Notes: generated from the letters alone by a model not told the origin. Positions 1-11,395 are shown, counted from the stretch's first letter. The stretch is 64,000 nt of DNA from Hirsutella rhossiliensis (GCF_020360975.1 NW_025408667.1:1054001-1118000), one strand, 5' to 3'. Numbers and translations are program-made.

Positions 1-1422
1 GCGGATAATTCTTCCTTCTCTTTTACTAGTGCTAGTAATTAAGGCTCTAGAGCCCGTCTTTACTCTAGAGCTACTCTTTTTCCTCTAGGCCTAAGGGGGC
101 GGAGTCCTCCTTATTATCTAAGGCGAGGAGCGGTTCTATCTTCGCTACTTAAACCGCTATAGGCCGCTTAGCTAAAAGGAAAGGGCATTTTAATATAAAG
201 TGCATAGATACTCCGTAACGTAGGCAGCGGCCGTTAGCCTTCCTTTTCCCGATTTCCTCGCTCGTTACCTACTTCGCCCGCTACTTAGAGTACGGGGCGG
301 TATAGGGGGTAGTCGACGGCGTCTTCTTACTATATCTAGCCCGGTCTATGCGGGTAGCCGATATTAAGGTATCCCCGTTTATATCGATAGCCGGTTATTT
401 ATCTTATAGAGGGGCGGTAATCCCGTCGCCGCTATACGGCGTGCGCTTATAGAGCTTCTAGAAACATAGCGTTTACTTATAGCCTTAAGCTACCTTTATT
501 AACCGGCTTACGTACTCGCTATAGTTAGTAGGTATAATTACGGGGATAAGTAGCTCCCGTAAGGCCGGCGTAATCGAATTCCGTAGCTATATAAGCTTTA
601 CGCTATCTTCCTATACCGTAGTCCCCGCTACTAGTAAGAGCGTCTCTTCGAAATCAGGAAGGAATTCGCTAAAGGTTTATCCGTCTCTCTACTTAAGGGT
701 CCGTAGCCTATCTTACGCCTTCTCCCGCTCCTATACGTTGCCGAACGTATATATAAGGTATTAGAAGAAGTCTTATAGGTCGCGTCTACCCCTAGGGCCG
801 CCCTTATCTTAGAATCCGGAGATCCGCTATATCTAGGGCTCCGGTAGCGTATAGAGGAGCGAATACTACGCTATATCGCGATAGCTATTTAGGCCCTATT
901 TCTCATCGGTTATAAACTTCGTCTATAGCCGGCTAAGGAAGAAGTAAAAGGACTCCGGCTTACTATCCTAAGTCGGCTAAGGGAGCGGCTTCCTTATTAG
1001 TAGTATCGCCGCCGTAACCGGCGTTGCGGAGGCCGTAGGGGTTAAAGCCGGTCTCGTAGACGGCTCCCTTAGTATAGCGAGAACCTCGTCCTTCTTACTA
1101 GCCGTCGCGCTTCTAATCGCTTTTAGGATAGCTACGATACTTCCTATCCGTCTAAGGAGGGGCAAAGTGCTTCCTTAAGGGGGAGGCGCCCTCTCTAGAG
1201 AGATATCTATTAAATCTATTAATTAATAGCTTATACTATTACGAAGTAGGCAGAGGCGTACGCGTAGGTGCTGTCCGTAGGATAATATTAATAAGCTATA
1301 TAAAGCTCTCCTATACGCGGCTAGCCTATATATATATATATAGGATCTAGCCCTCTATACGTAACTATATAGCTTAGGCTATAGCCTAAGCCTATAACCT
1401 ATAATAGTTAAAGACTCTTATA
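1..1422 (-). mobile_element. Gypsy G1b fragment (5' LTR plus gag part)
   Basis: This minus-strand, RIP-saturated copy runs off the left window edge. It is the reverse complement of the 5' part of G1a: bases 1-110 match the complement of 5404-5513, and its LTR at 1237-1422 matches 4154-4333 inverted. What is present is the 5' LTR, leader and much of gag; pol lies outside the window. The right boundary is the LTR terminus TATA (originally TGTA in sense). G2 sequence resumes immediately after, so G1b sits inside G2c. The target duplication cannot be checked because the other end is missing. Identification is by alignment to G1a, whose pol is recognisable. Confidence 0.8.
1237..1422 (-). repeat. 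LTR of G1b
   Basis: About 186 bp. The sense strand starts TATAAGAGTC and ends CGTAATA, which are RIP forms of TG...CA. It contains a TA microsatellite near 1328-1343 that is shared by all G1 LTRs. Confidence 0.75.
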
Positions 1423-2208
1423 ATAAAGTACCTTTTCGACTAGGTCTAAGAGTTTAGTAGGGTAAAACTAGTAGTAGGCCTTAAGTTAAGTAAGAAAGTC
1501 TTAAAGTATATTATAAGTACCGTCGAATAGTCCTAGCTATTTTAGTTTAACTACTTCTCTAAGGTCCTTAACTTATTTATTACCTCCTCCGTTCTTAAGT
1601 AACTATACCTTATATTAAAGGGTAATAATCTCGCGTATTATATCCTAAGGCGATATAGTAGCTCTAAAGTTAGTTAATCTAGCTTACTATATAAGTATAT
1701 TAATAGTTACGATATTACTTAGAGTAATATAGTATTATACTAAATAAGAGCTTTTAATATATAACGACTAGTATTATTCCTAAGGGATAAACCTATCGAG
1801 GGGTTTATATTAGTAGATATAATAGGGCGTGGTCTAAGTAATAATAAGTATATTATATTAGTAATAAGTTAGAGGTCGTAGACTATAGACTATAACTAAG
1901 TAATTAAAATTAAAGATAAATCGTAATAAAGATCTATATTAAAAGCTAGAGAGCTATCTATTTAAAGAAGTAAAAGTAGGTAGCTATATATACCTATAAA
2001 GACTATCCTTAGATTATAGGCCTAGCTATAATCCCTAACGTTAGATCGTATAAAGCGTAGTAATCTTATTAATCTTAGATTACTTAAATCTTTATAATCC
2101 CCTCGATCCTATATTTATTAGATAGTCGTACTAACTATTTATCCGTTAGACCGTATTACGTACTTAACGCGGTCGACTATTGGCGGCCTAGTAGCTATAG
2201 TCGTAATA
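1423..2208 (-). mobile_element. Gypsy G2c fragment (5' LTR plus gag part)
   Basis: This minus-strand fragment matches 24320-25106 of G2a and the complement of 51130-51700 of G2b. It holds the start of gag (1423-1759) and the 5' LTR (1760-2208). Its U3 end (around 2160-2208) is the type seen in the 3' LTR of G2b, not the type of G2a. On the right it abuts G1-family gag sequence, so it was inserted into G1c. On the left it is cut by G1b. It is heavily RIPed and non-coding today. Confidence 0.75.
1760..2208 (-). repeat. LTR of G2c
   Basis: About 449 bp, TATAACGAC...GTCGTAATA on the plus strand (RIP form of TG...CA). The first sense bases of the internal region, TATTAAAAGCT, are complementary to AGCTTTTAATA inside the LTR, as in G2b. 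Confidence 0.75.
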
Positions 2209-2887
2209 AATATATATATAAGGTATTAAAAAAAGTCCTATAAGTCGCGTTTACTTTTAAGGCCGCCCTTATCTTAAAATCTAGAGATCTACTATATCTA
2301 AGGCTTTAGTAGTATATAAAGGAGTAAATACTATACTATATTATAATAGCTATTTAGGCCCTATTTCTTATTTATTATAAACTTTATCTATAGCTAGCTA
2401 AGGAAAAAGTAAAAGGACTTAGGCTTATTATTTTAAGTTAGCTAAGAAAATAGCTTTTATATTAATAGTACCGTTACTATAACTAGTATTATAAAGGTCG
2501 TAGGGGTTAACGTTAGTCTTATAAATAGCTCCCTTAATATAGCGAGAACCTTATTCTTCTCGCTAGCTATTACGCTTTTAATCGCTTTTAAGATAGCTAT
2601 AATACTTCCTATCCGCTTAAAGGGTAGTAAGGTACTCCTTTAAAAAAGCAGTACCCTTTTTAAGGAGATATCTATTAAATCTATTAGTTAATAGCTTATA
2701 CTATTATAGAGTAAGTAAAGGTATATATATAAGTACTATTTATAAGATAATATTAATAAGCTATATAGAGCTCTCTTATATATAGCTAGCTTATATATAT
2801 ATATATAAGATCTAGCCTTCTATATATAACTATATAGCTTAGGCTATAGCCTAAGCCTATAACTTATAATAGTTAAAGACTCTTATA
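2209..2887 (-). mobile_element. Gypsy G1c fragment (gag part plus 5' LTR)
   Basis: Minus-strand copy of the G1 family, directly comparable to 735-1422 of G1b. It starts inside gag where G2c was inserted and ends with its 5' LTR. Sequence of the C2 Copia family resumes at 2888, so G1c was inserted into C2b. RIP is more advanced than in G1b: several GC-containing stretches there read TA here. The remaining part of the element lies outside the window. Confidence 0.75.
2702..2887 (-). repeat. LTR of G1c
   Basis: About 186 bp, aligned to 1237-1422, ending GACTCTTATA. More RIPed than the other G1 LTRs. Confidence 0.7.
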
Positions 2888-4153
2888 TTTAGTTAATAAA
2901 GTCTTAGAGGGTAAACTAGTTATACTTACTTAGGTAGGTTTATAAGAAATAAGGGAAAACTATCTTTAAAAAAGCGTCTATAAAAATATTACCTTAATAA
3001 AGCTTTCTTAATCCTTTAAGATATTAGTTTAGTTAACTTAAATTTCCTTATATAGCTAGTCCGGCCGAAAAAGGGTTTATTTAGAAATTCGTCTCTTAGT
3101 TTTTCCTTAGCTATAGTATTTATATTTAACGGTCTTTAAGCCCCTTATTTATACGCCCTATTATTAGCCTAGCTTATATAAAGCTAGGGGGCCTAAGTAA
3201 CTAAGTTATATATACTAAAGAAAGCTATCTCCTTAGGCTACTAAAAGAGGGTCCTTTATAATAGACCTATTCCTCTTAGTAAGGAAAGCTAACTTCTTAA
3301 GTAGTTCCTACCTATAAATAGGTTAGAATTTAAGAATAAATTAACTAAATTTTTCCTTAATAAGCTTAATAGTTTAATTTTTCTAGACTAGCCTCCTAGG
3401 CTAAGATATTATATCCTAGAGATTCCTTCCTCTTAAAGAAGTTAGAAGGAAATTAACCTTATTAAAAATTAAGGGTAGAAAGCTACCCTTTTTCGTTAAA
3501 GAATTTATATAGTCCTATTAAGTAATTTTATTATAAAATTCACCCTTTTATATCCCTCTATCTATATAGCTAATTCCCTAGTAATAAGATATTCCCTTTA
3601 TACCTTCTTAAAAGACTAAAATCGTAAGAGTATATTATAAATATTAAGGGAAGTACTAAAGTTAAGGATAGCTAACTTTTATAGGGGATAGTTAAAAGGT
3701 CCTAATAGTTAGTCTTAGCCTTATTAATCTATAAGGAAGATAAAAGCTAGATTTACTATACTAATAACTTTTCCTTAAATTTATAGTAGCGGTATTAGTT
3801 ACTATTTCTTAGTAACTTAAATCTTATCTATCTTTTTCTATAATAAGGGGTCCTTCTTAAGAGACTATTATACTATTTCTTATAGCCTCTTTAAAGGGTT
3901 AATTCCTTTAGGTCGGTTTTCCTTAAAGACCTACTAGTAGTCTTCTAGCTAATAGGGCTTTTTATATACTTAATAGGTAGGTCGATTCCTCCTTATATAT
4001 TATCTCTTTAAGGAATCCTTATCTTAGTTTAAAAGGTTTACTTAAAAACCCTCCCTTTTTACCTTTTATTATTAATTTTAATAAAGAGGTTCGATTTCGA
4101 CTAGTTCCTTAATTTTTTAACTAACGGACTAAAAGGTCTATTAAGGGACTAGT
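2888..4153 (-). mobile_element. Copia C2b, distal part (gag to integrase), RIP-saturated
   Basis: Read on the minus strand, this piece aligns base for base with C2a from about 34630 to about 35860: late gag, protease, and integrase up to the DAFLGM-like stretch. Almost every CA/TG and most CG of C2a reads TA here. It is cut on the left by G1c and on the right by G1a, beyond which the same Copia continues at 15947. It encodes nothing intact. The identification rests on the C2a comparison; on its own the sequence would be unrecognisable. Confidence 0.75.
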
Positions 4154-4333
4154 TATAAGAGTCTTTAACTATTATAGGTTATAAGCTTAGGCTATAGCCT
4201 AAGCCGTATAGTTACGTATAGAGGGCCGGATCCTATATATATATATATAGGCTAGCCGCGTATAGGAGAGCTCTATATAGCTTATAATATTATCTATAGC
4301 AGTACCTACACGCACTCTACCTACTCCGTAATA
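4154..4333 (+). repeat. 5' LTR of G1a
   Basis: 180 bp, TATAAGAGTC...CCGTAATA (TG...CA after RIP), with a TA run near 4230. Confidence 0.75.
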
Positions 4334-4334
4334 G

Positions 4335-4344
4335 TATAAGCTAT
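4335..4344 (+). other. Probable self-priming PBS of G1a
   Basis: TATAAGCTAT lies one base past the 5' LTR. It is the exact reverse complement of ATAGCTTATA at 4277-4286 inside the LTR. Position 124 of a 180-bp LTR is comparable to the geometry in G5. No tRNA-type PBS starting TGG is seen. RIP and low complexity weaken the case. Confidence 0.45.
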
Positions 4345-4389
4345 TAATTAATAGATCTAATAGATATCTCTTTAAAGAGGCGCCTCCCT

Positions 4390-5525
4390 TAGAAGTACTC
4401 CGCCCTCCCTAAACGGATAGGAAGTATCGTAGCTATCAGAAGCGATTAAAAGCAATAGCTAGCGAGAAGGATAAGGTTCTCGCTATACTAAGAGCCGTCT
4501 ACGAGACGGCTTAACTTCGACCTCTATAACTAGTTATAGCGGCGATACGATAAGAAACCGCTCCCTTAGCCGACAGGATAGTAAGCTAGAGTCCTTTTAC
4601 TTCTTCCTTAGCGGCTATAGATAAAGTTTTATAACCGACGAAATAAGGCCTAAATAGCTATCGATATAACAGTATTCGCTCCTCTATACCTTTACCAGGG
4701 CCTTTAGATATAGCGGATCTCTAGATTCTAAAGATAAGGGCGGCTTTGAGGGTAGACGCGACCTATAAGACTTCTTACAATACCTTATATACGTTCGGCA
4801 ACGTATAAGAGCGGGAGAAAGTAAGATAGGCTATAGACCCCTTAAGTAAAGAGATGATAAACCTTTAGCGAATTCCTTCTTAATTTAAAAGAGACGCTCT
4901 TATGGTCATGGACTATAGTATAGGAAGATAGCGAAGCTTATATAGCTATAGAATTCGATTACGCTAGCCTTAGGAGCTACTTATCCTATAATTATACCTA
5001 TTAACTATAGCAGTATATAAACTTGGTTATAAAGGTAGCAGGGCTATAAGTAGACGCCGCGTTTCTAAAAAGCTCCGTAGCGCATACTATATAGCAGCGA
5101 CGGGGATTACCATTTCTCATAAGATAAATAACCATTTATCGATATAGATAGGGACACCCTAATATCGGCTACCTATATAGACCGGGCTGAACGCGATGAA
5201 GACGCCGTCGACTACCTACTATACCATACTATACTCTAAGTAGCGGGCGAAGTAGGTAACAATGAAATCAGGGAAAGGAAGAGTAACAGCCGCTACACAT
5301 ATACGGGTATCTATATACTTTATAACTAAATACCCTTCCTTTTAGCTAAGCGGCCTATAGCGGTTTAAGTAGTAAAAGATAGAATACTCCTTACCTTAGA
5401 CGATAGGAGGACTCCTTTAGGCTATAAAGGAAAGAGTAGCTCTAGAGTAAAGATAGGCTCTAGAGCCCTAATTACTAATACTAGTAAAAAAGAAGGAAGA
5501 ATTATCCGCCTATATAAAAAAAGAG
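4390..5525 (+). pseudogene. G1a gag region, RIP-broken
   Basis: The best-preserved stretch, about 5160-5525, reads as a hydrophilic frame including DAVDYLLYHTIL and AGEVGNNEIRERKSNS, interrupted only by TAA/TAG. Its 3' end (EELSAYIKKELTLIQV) continues in frame across Copia C1 into the protease at 11396, so gag and protease were one reading frame. The amino-terminal half is not clearly alignable to a known gag. The role (capsid) is inferred from position between leader and protease. Confidence 0.6.
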
Positions 5526-5530
5526 CTTAC

Positions 5531-5730
5531 TGTGGGTAGGCACCTGCGGCAGCTGCTGCAATGAGACGGTACTAGGGTTAACCTGTGATGTTGTATTCGT
5601 CTTGATTCTCTATCTAAGGAGGCAGAGGCCAGCGTGGAGAAAGGGCACGCTGCCCTCAGCCGCACACGTGACCGTACGGGTCACGTGCCAACCATGGTTG
5701 GTCACACCACTAGATAGATACATTCCTACA
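5531..5730 (-). repeat. 3' LTR of C1
   Basis: 200 bp. It contains two CACGTG boxes (5665-5670, 5682-5687) in an inverted repeat (CACGTGACC/GGTCACGTG), followed at once by the perfect palindrome CCAACCATGGTTGG (5688-5701). It has an extra 2 bases near 5584 relative to the other LTR. A short purine run (complement of 5738-5747) may be the polypurine tract. Confidence 0.95.
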
Positions 5731-5943
5731 CAGGCAACTCTTCTTTTGCTGTGAAGCACAGCAACACCTTGAACAGGTCTAAAGGATAGTAGCGTTAAGG
5801 CCGTGAAGGAATGTGCCGTGAGGGCGTGTGTCATTATTGCCAAAAAGTGGGTCCGACGTCTTGTTCTTAGCTGTAGATATCTGGGAAGAAGTGAAGGGTC
5901 TTCCTGATAGGAGCAATCATTTGATCATAGGTATAAGGAGCGG
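5731..5943 (-). other. C1 3' untranslated segment
   Basis: 213 bp between the pol stop and the 3' LTR. No gene seen apart from the candidate polypurine tract. Confidence 0.6.
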
Positions 5944-7372
5944 TTAGGAACGTTGTACGTATCCTTCGACTCGAATTGTCAGACTATTGGTATCGATGAA
6001 GCGTTCCAGGGCTCGGTTTGGTGATGCTTTCGTCATTGCATCTGCTGGGTTGTCTGCGCCGTTGATCCAACGAATATCTGTTATCTCTCTCTTCTCGTAT
6101 GACTGGCGAAGGGCCATGATATCAATCATCAATCGTTTTCCTTCGTCGTACCGAGCTTGAGGCATTCGTAGAGAAGTACGAATCATACAGACGATGAGAG
6201 GATAGGAGGAAGGTTGAGTCGTTCCGTAATTATCTTCATAGTCATCGCAAGGAGATGCCTGTCGAATCCGATCTGAATCCTAGTTGGGAGGATAAGTCCT
6301 TGTTGTTTGCGAAAGAACCATCGGTGAAAACCATCAGCTTTGCAGTAGCTAGATCAATTGGTTTGTACGTGAGGCCACGTAGTTGGTGATCCATTTGCCA
6401 TTGCAGTCGCTTGTTCAAAATTGCGTAATCTTTATCCTCGGGGTCTGTACTTGGGCGGCGACTGAAACATCGAAAGAAGCTTCCGGTTGAGCAATTGAAG
6501 CAATGTATGAGGCTCGCGCTCGTTCCTCAACGTAGCGCTGGTGACGATCAATTGCTTTAGGGTCAATGGTGGTCATTTTGCTGCTTGTCCCTTCTGTTGA
6601 AGTAAAAGGGATCCTTTCTTAAGGGGGTTATTATTCAGCAACGTCAGTCTTGCACCATTAAAGTCAACCGTTGTTCCGTATGTGATGTCAGTCTTGGGCT
6701 TGGAACGAAATTCTGCCTTTTGTAGCTCTTCTTCTTCACGGGTAGAAAAGTTGTTCGTTCCAAGGATGAGGGTGTCATCAGTTTGCATTCAACAATACCG
6801 AGCGTGTCAGGGCCAGTATTCGAAATCAGTAGGCAGGAGTCATAGGTGGAGGTAGACATATCCAGCTTTTCGAGGTGATGCTGCTGATATGTGCGGAACC
6901 AATGGACTCCGGCTTCTGCGATACCGTACAGGGGCTTAATAACACGAATAATTGTTCCGTTAGGTATTTGCCTTGTAGTTCCGTGGGCAAATACGTAAGA
7001 ATGGTCGGAAAGCTTGGTCTGGGATTGCGGGTATGCCTGAGTGATATCACGGAGGGAGAGGGTTATGCCGTAGTTTTGAAGAAGTCCGGGGCAATAGCGA
7101 GGATGAGTCTCTGGCTAACGCGTTGAATTGTCGGAGATTGCGTCAGGAGGTGGTCTTCTCAAAGTCGTTATGTCCTTGAATAACAAGTCGAGACTTTTCG
7201 TAGGGCTTAGTGTTGATTCCTTTGACTTCACGAACCATTCGAGCGAAAGATTCTATAGTTTCCATGACTCATTTGATCGTATCGTTCAAATTGGAATACA
7301 CCGCGGCCAACGAGGTCAGTAATCTCTTTGTTATCGGATTCTTCGAAGGGTCACCAGGAGGTGATTATGCCA
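5944..7372 (-). pseudogene. C1 reverse transcriptase and RNase H
   Basis: Copia-type RT (RVT_2) in several frames: ITLSLRDITQAYPQS (about 7050) carries the first catalytic Asp. The second motif is MQTDDTLILGT at 6756-6788, in place of the usual YVDD. RNase H is seen as FTDGSF (about 6330) and the C-terminal RLMIDIMALRQSYEK...INGADNPADAMTK (5990-6140), ending in a stop at 5944. The frame shifts near 7126, 7050, 6826 and 6573. Domain identity is clear; the protein cannot be made as read. Confidence 0.85.
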
Positions 7373-9059
7373 TCAGACCGTAGCTTGAGGAAAGAGCGTG
7401 CATCTTCCTCCTTTTGGGTCAAGCTCTGGTCTACGGCAGGCCATCATGATCAAATCCTTTGGCTTGTTCTTTGATCCTGGTGGGCGTCCTCTCTTGCAGG
7501 GGCGGGGTTCGGGTCGGGCAGGCAGGTCCGTTAGGGTCTTAACGGGGTCTTGAGCCGGTTGTTCATTAAGATCTGAACGAATGCCTGAGGGTCTGTGTCG
7601 TGTGTAGGGTCGGAAGAGTGGTATCATCACGCAGATACGGTTGTACAAGGGTCGATCGAAAGACTTGGGGCCGTTGACTGTGTCAATGGTGATGTTATGG
7701 CTATCAATCGATGCAATCTTGAAGGGTCCTTGCCAACCGTCTTTCTCTCCAAACGCGAACTTCACTTTGCAGCGGGAGGGATAGCACTTCTGTCGTGCTC
7801 GGGCCGTTGCGTGCATGGAGGCATCCTTAACTCGTCTTTCTGCCGAGAGTTGGCGGAGCATTTTCATCGCTTTCTGCATAGCTTCCGATCTTTTGAGTGG
7901 AAGCGGAAGGGCGAGAGTCTGTAGATACGCGAGGTATGCGCCGAAAACAAGCAACATAGGCACAAGACCGTCAGGTCCTGCCGTATCATTGATTGCTTTA
8001 ACAGCCATTTGAAGGACTGTTTCGGCGGGTGGTGTGGCCAATCTCAGCATGGAGGATGTTAAAGGCGCGTCGGAGGGTGCGTGATAGCGTTCAATCTTTC
8101 CAATGGACCAATGCGTCTCAACAGGTACTTGAGGCATTTGATTATAATCTTTGCTTCGTTCCGGAATTCGAGAAGCAAAGTTAGTTCCTGCATCATGACG
8201 GAGGGTATCAGGAGGTCCACGTGTCGATCCAGAGGGTCCGGAGGGTCTCCCATGTATCTTTAGCTGACATTGACGGTAAAAATCTGGCTCCTTGGAAAGC
8301 GGTAGCTGAGTCCACAACGTGTAGAACAGGGCGTTGTGGTGTTCCTAGGTGCATCACATCAACGATGATTTCGTAGTTGAACTCTTGATCATCGTTAAGG
8401 GTGAACTTGAAGCGGCGTGGGGCTTGTGAGTGCATTTGACAGTGGTGACAGAACTTAGAGATAGTCTCTAATGTGTCTATCGAGACGTCACTGTGCCCGG
8501 CTTGCTTCAAGAGGTGATGGAGCCTAGGGACTGCTGGGTGTCCAAAGCGTCGGTGAAGTGTACGAATCTCTGTTTCCGTAAGAAAAGATAGACTCTTCAT
8601 CTTTCGTAAGGAAGAACCAGGGATGTCCCCATTTGCGGATGACTGGGATGCTGGTAGGGCGATTAGTACAATGATTACTACAATTGATGGTATCTGTGAT
8701 GTTGTTGAAATAGATACCAAGCCGGTCCATATCAGCAAGGCAGAGCAAAAAGGGTCTACAGAAGGATCTTCTCGTTGTAGGGCGATGTACTGAGAATATC
8801 CTGCTGTGGAGAATGTTGCTGCACCTGTGTCGATCATGATACCTTGGAATCTATCCCTTGAATAGCGATCTTCAATAATAAATTGCGAGGCTGGAACAAC
8901 GGTTTGATCCGTCTGATAGACGTCTTCTCCTGTGATCAAATGATTGAATGCCTGTTGACAGAGCATTTGGCTTGCTTGCCATTGTTCCGGGTGATCGTTG
9001 GTGCTATTGTCATGTTCTTCCCATGTATCTTCAGTGTCATCAAAGCTGCTCATCTCATG
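7373..9059 (-). pseudogene. C1 protease and integrase
   Basis: Continues the gag frame as MSSFDDTEDTWEE. The aspartic protease active site IMIDTGAAT lies near 8830. The integrase follows: HHCC zinc-binding part with HRRFGHP (about 8560) and CHHC (about 8440), then the catalytic aspartates in VDVMHLG (about 8350) and RHDAGTNF (about 8190), and a candidate glutamate in GKIERYH (about 8095). The frame shifts between 8317 and 8208, splitting the integrase core. The C-terminal part carries a basic stretch (PCKRGRPPGSKNKP, near 7470) resembling an AT-hook or nuclear localisation signal. In an intact element this integrase would insert the cDNA. Confidence 0.85.
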
Positions 9060-10754
9060 ACCTTCGTAGTCTAGAATATAGCCTCCGATGTCCGTGAGTT
9101 GTACACCTATGAAGTGGCATTGAGTGATATGTTGGTCCTTGGCCTTTTGTCGTTCATCCGTAGAGTGTTTAGTTGACCAACAGCCTTCTTGTCCACAAAC
9201 AAAACACTTCTTTGTCCAGTTGCGGTTATGTAGCTAGGATTGTAGTTACTACGGCTTTGAGGCCGGTAGTTTCCACGGTTGTAGCTTTGTCCGTATCCGC
9301 GGCTGGGTCGTTGACCTGAATATCCGTATCTGCCTCGAGAGCGGTTGTTATTGTATCGACGGTCGAGGTAGTACTGATGGCGTGGATCGTTATGATCGAA
9401 TGATCCAGCAAAGTCAAGGAAATTGAGAAGTTGTTATGAGGGCAAGATGGGTTTCAACGGATGCACGAAGATCTGCAAGAAGGTGCTCGACGTTATCGGC
9501 GGGTTTGAAAGAGCGTATTGGAGTTCGGGTACTCCACGGCATGCTTTCATAAGCGTTGTACGCAGTAGAAGGTCTCCTCCGTACTCCTGCCAGGGCTCGT
9601 TGGCAGAGCTGAAGCTTATCAAAGAGGTTTGAAGCACTTCGTGGGGGTCTTCAAGCATCTTGGGCACGGATGGAGTTAAAGGTTATTGTTGTCCAGTCAG
9701 TATGGTAGTGGACATGGTTGACTTCCGTGTCAAAGTGTTGTTTGAAGATATCATACGCTTGTCGGAACGTCGTAGCCCATGTGATCTTATCAAGATAGAA
9801 TCTTTGGGCTCTTCCATCAGGATCCGGGGAAAGAGTGCGTGAAATTGTGACGGTTTCACTTGGATATGAGAGCAGTTGCTTAGAAGAGGCGGAGCTTATC
9901 ATCAAGGAGATCGTACGGCTCTCCTGTGTAGTTCCGATCTTTGTTCCAGGTCTTCATAAACTTCTGCTGGATGTCGCTATCGACGATAGCGTTCGGGATG
10001 TTATCCGGGGGGAGTTTCATGTATTCTCCAAAGGTTGCAGGGCCGGATAAGTGTTCGGGGATGGGGTTGGTGACGGGTTGGACGAGATCGGGGTTCTGGA
10101 AGCGGTAGGAAGTCGGATGAATAGTAAGAGAGGTCGGAGCAGGTTTATCTTGGATAGTCGGAGCAGGAGTAGGTGCGTTAGGAGGGCTCGTTAGGGTCTT
10201 AATAGGTTGTGGTTCGTTAAGACCTTGATGAGGTGCTGCTAAGGGCGTAACTGATGGTGAAGGAGGTTGAGACGGATGGGGATTAGTGGAAGCATTTGAT
10301 CCTAGTAATGCTGTCTGCCTCCTGAAGGCAGCAGTCCTCTCATCAAACACCATCTCCGTAAACTCCTGCTCTGGCCAGGTTTGTGGTTCTCGATAGTTTG
10401 TAATATGAGAAATTGTGTTGCAATTTCCCCCTTTGTGAACCTGTGTAGATACCTCTTTTCCTTAGTAGTTTCCTGAGGCTCTCTTGTATTCATTCAGGCG
10501 CGGTCCCATGTGTCTTCGGTCCATTCTTCAAAATGCTGTTGGAAGTAACCAAGGAGGTCGTATCCTTGATCACTGCCAGATTGAACGATGAATATGAACT
10601 TTGCCACATATGTCGTTACTGCGATCTTGTCCTTTTCGTCGTGTGTGATATCGTTGTCCCAAAGGTCGATATTAATTTGTCGGAATGCGGATGCTTGGAT
10701 GTCTAGTGCCTGCATCTGGTCGCATATTTCTTCGAGCTGGGCTTCTGGGGACAT
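9060..10754 (-). pseudogene. C1 gag (capsid and zinc knuckle), frameshifted
   Basis: Probable start is ATG at 10754 (MSPEAQLEEICDQMQALDIQ). The frame then shifts at least three times: pieces end near 10494, 9880, 9651 and 9434. Together they give a Copia-type gag: a proline-rich segment (about 10130-10300), the stretch FMKTWNKDRNYTGEPYDLLD, a helical core (QRFYLDKI, FDTE), an Arg/Asn/Gly/Tyr-rich nucleic-acid-binding tail (about 9240-9400), and a zinc knuckle at 9165-9206. The knuckle has the order C-x2-C-x4-C-x4-H. A TAG stop at 9234-9236 interrupts the frame just before it. Normal base composition rules out RIP as the cause. Confidence 0.8.
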
Positions 10755-11195
10755 AGCTCGGGCGGTCGGGCTATCGTGATCAAATGAATGAGACGATGTG
10801 GGGTTCGTATTGGTCTCTTCGTATACGAGTTGTCGCTAATAGGAGGTCGAGCGTCGCGTACTAAGTAGGTCGTTCGCGGCCAGACTGAACTGACGGATCT
10901 TGCTACTTAACGTCAAGGGTCGAACGTTCTTACTAGTTGTTTGCGATGTGGTCGCCTGTCGATTCCGGTGCTCACGGCTGAGCAAACTAGCGGGCGATCG
11001 TAATCAACAGTTGGAAGGCCTTTCGCGCGGCTGGGCAACCCGGCGGGGGTATTCCTGGTTCTTACAACAAAAAACCTTCTTCGGAGCGCTCCTCAGGGCC
11101 ACAGTAAGGTGACGCGGACTATAGCACCTTCGAAGTTGGAGAAATTGTCTCTTCTACTTAGCTGTCTGTGACGGGCGTGGGCGGTCACTGATCAG
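10755..11195 (-). other. C1 leader between 5' LTR and gag
   Basis: About 440 bp without a convincing frame. The first sense bases after the LTR (CTGATCAGTGACC) match neither a tRNA 3' end nor an initiator-tRNA half that I recognise, so the primer-binding site is undetermined. Confidence 0.5.
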
Positions 11196-11395
11196 TGTGG
11201 GTAGGCACCTGCGGCAGCTGCTGCAATGAGACGGTACTAGGGTTAACCTGATGTTGTATTCGTCTTGATTCTCTATCTAAGGAGGCAGAGGCCAGCGTGG
11301 AGAAAGGGGGCACGCTGCCCTCAGCCGCACACGTGACCGTACGGGTCACGTGCCAACCATGGTTGGTCACACCACTAGATAGATACATTCCTACA
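11196..11395 (-). repeat. 5' LTR of C1
   Basis: 200 bp, same as 5531-5730 except GGGGG instead of GGG near 11306 and a missing dinucleotide near 11251. CACGTG boxes at 11330-11335 and 11347-11352; palindrome at 11353-11366. Confidence 0.95.

Larger units (their letters stand above)
5531..11395 (-). mobile_element. Copia C1, young LTR retrotransposon
   Basis: 5865 bp, minus strand, inserted in G1a. It has 200-bp LTRs (TGT...ACA), and the 5-bp duplication CTTAC is present at 5526-5530 and 11396-11400. CA and TG are frequent throughout, in sharp contrast to both flanks, so it escaped RIP. The LTRs differ only by two 2-base indels and no substitution. Domain order on the minus strand is gag with zinc knuckle, protease, integrase, RT, RNase H, which is the Ty1/Copia order. 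The polyprotein is broken by several frameshifts and at least one stop. Confidence 0.95.

Noticed and set aside
1310..1345. TA microsatellites as telomere, origin or centromere signals
   Set aside because: They are a constant internal feature of G1 LTRs and recur at the same LTR position in each copy.
1..5513. DNA transposon with 1.4-kb terminal inverted repeats
   Set aside because: The inverted copies are LTR plus gag of G1. One of them continues across Copia C1 into protease, RT and integrase, and the pairing is between separate nested insertions.
7595..8263. Plus-strand ORFs over the C1 integrase (for example 7595-7924)
   Set aside because: Shadows of the minus-strand integrase frame, which has recognisable motifs.
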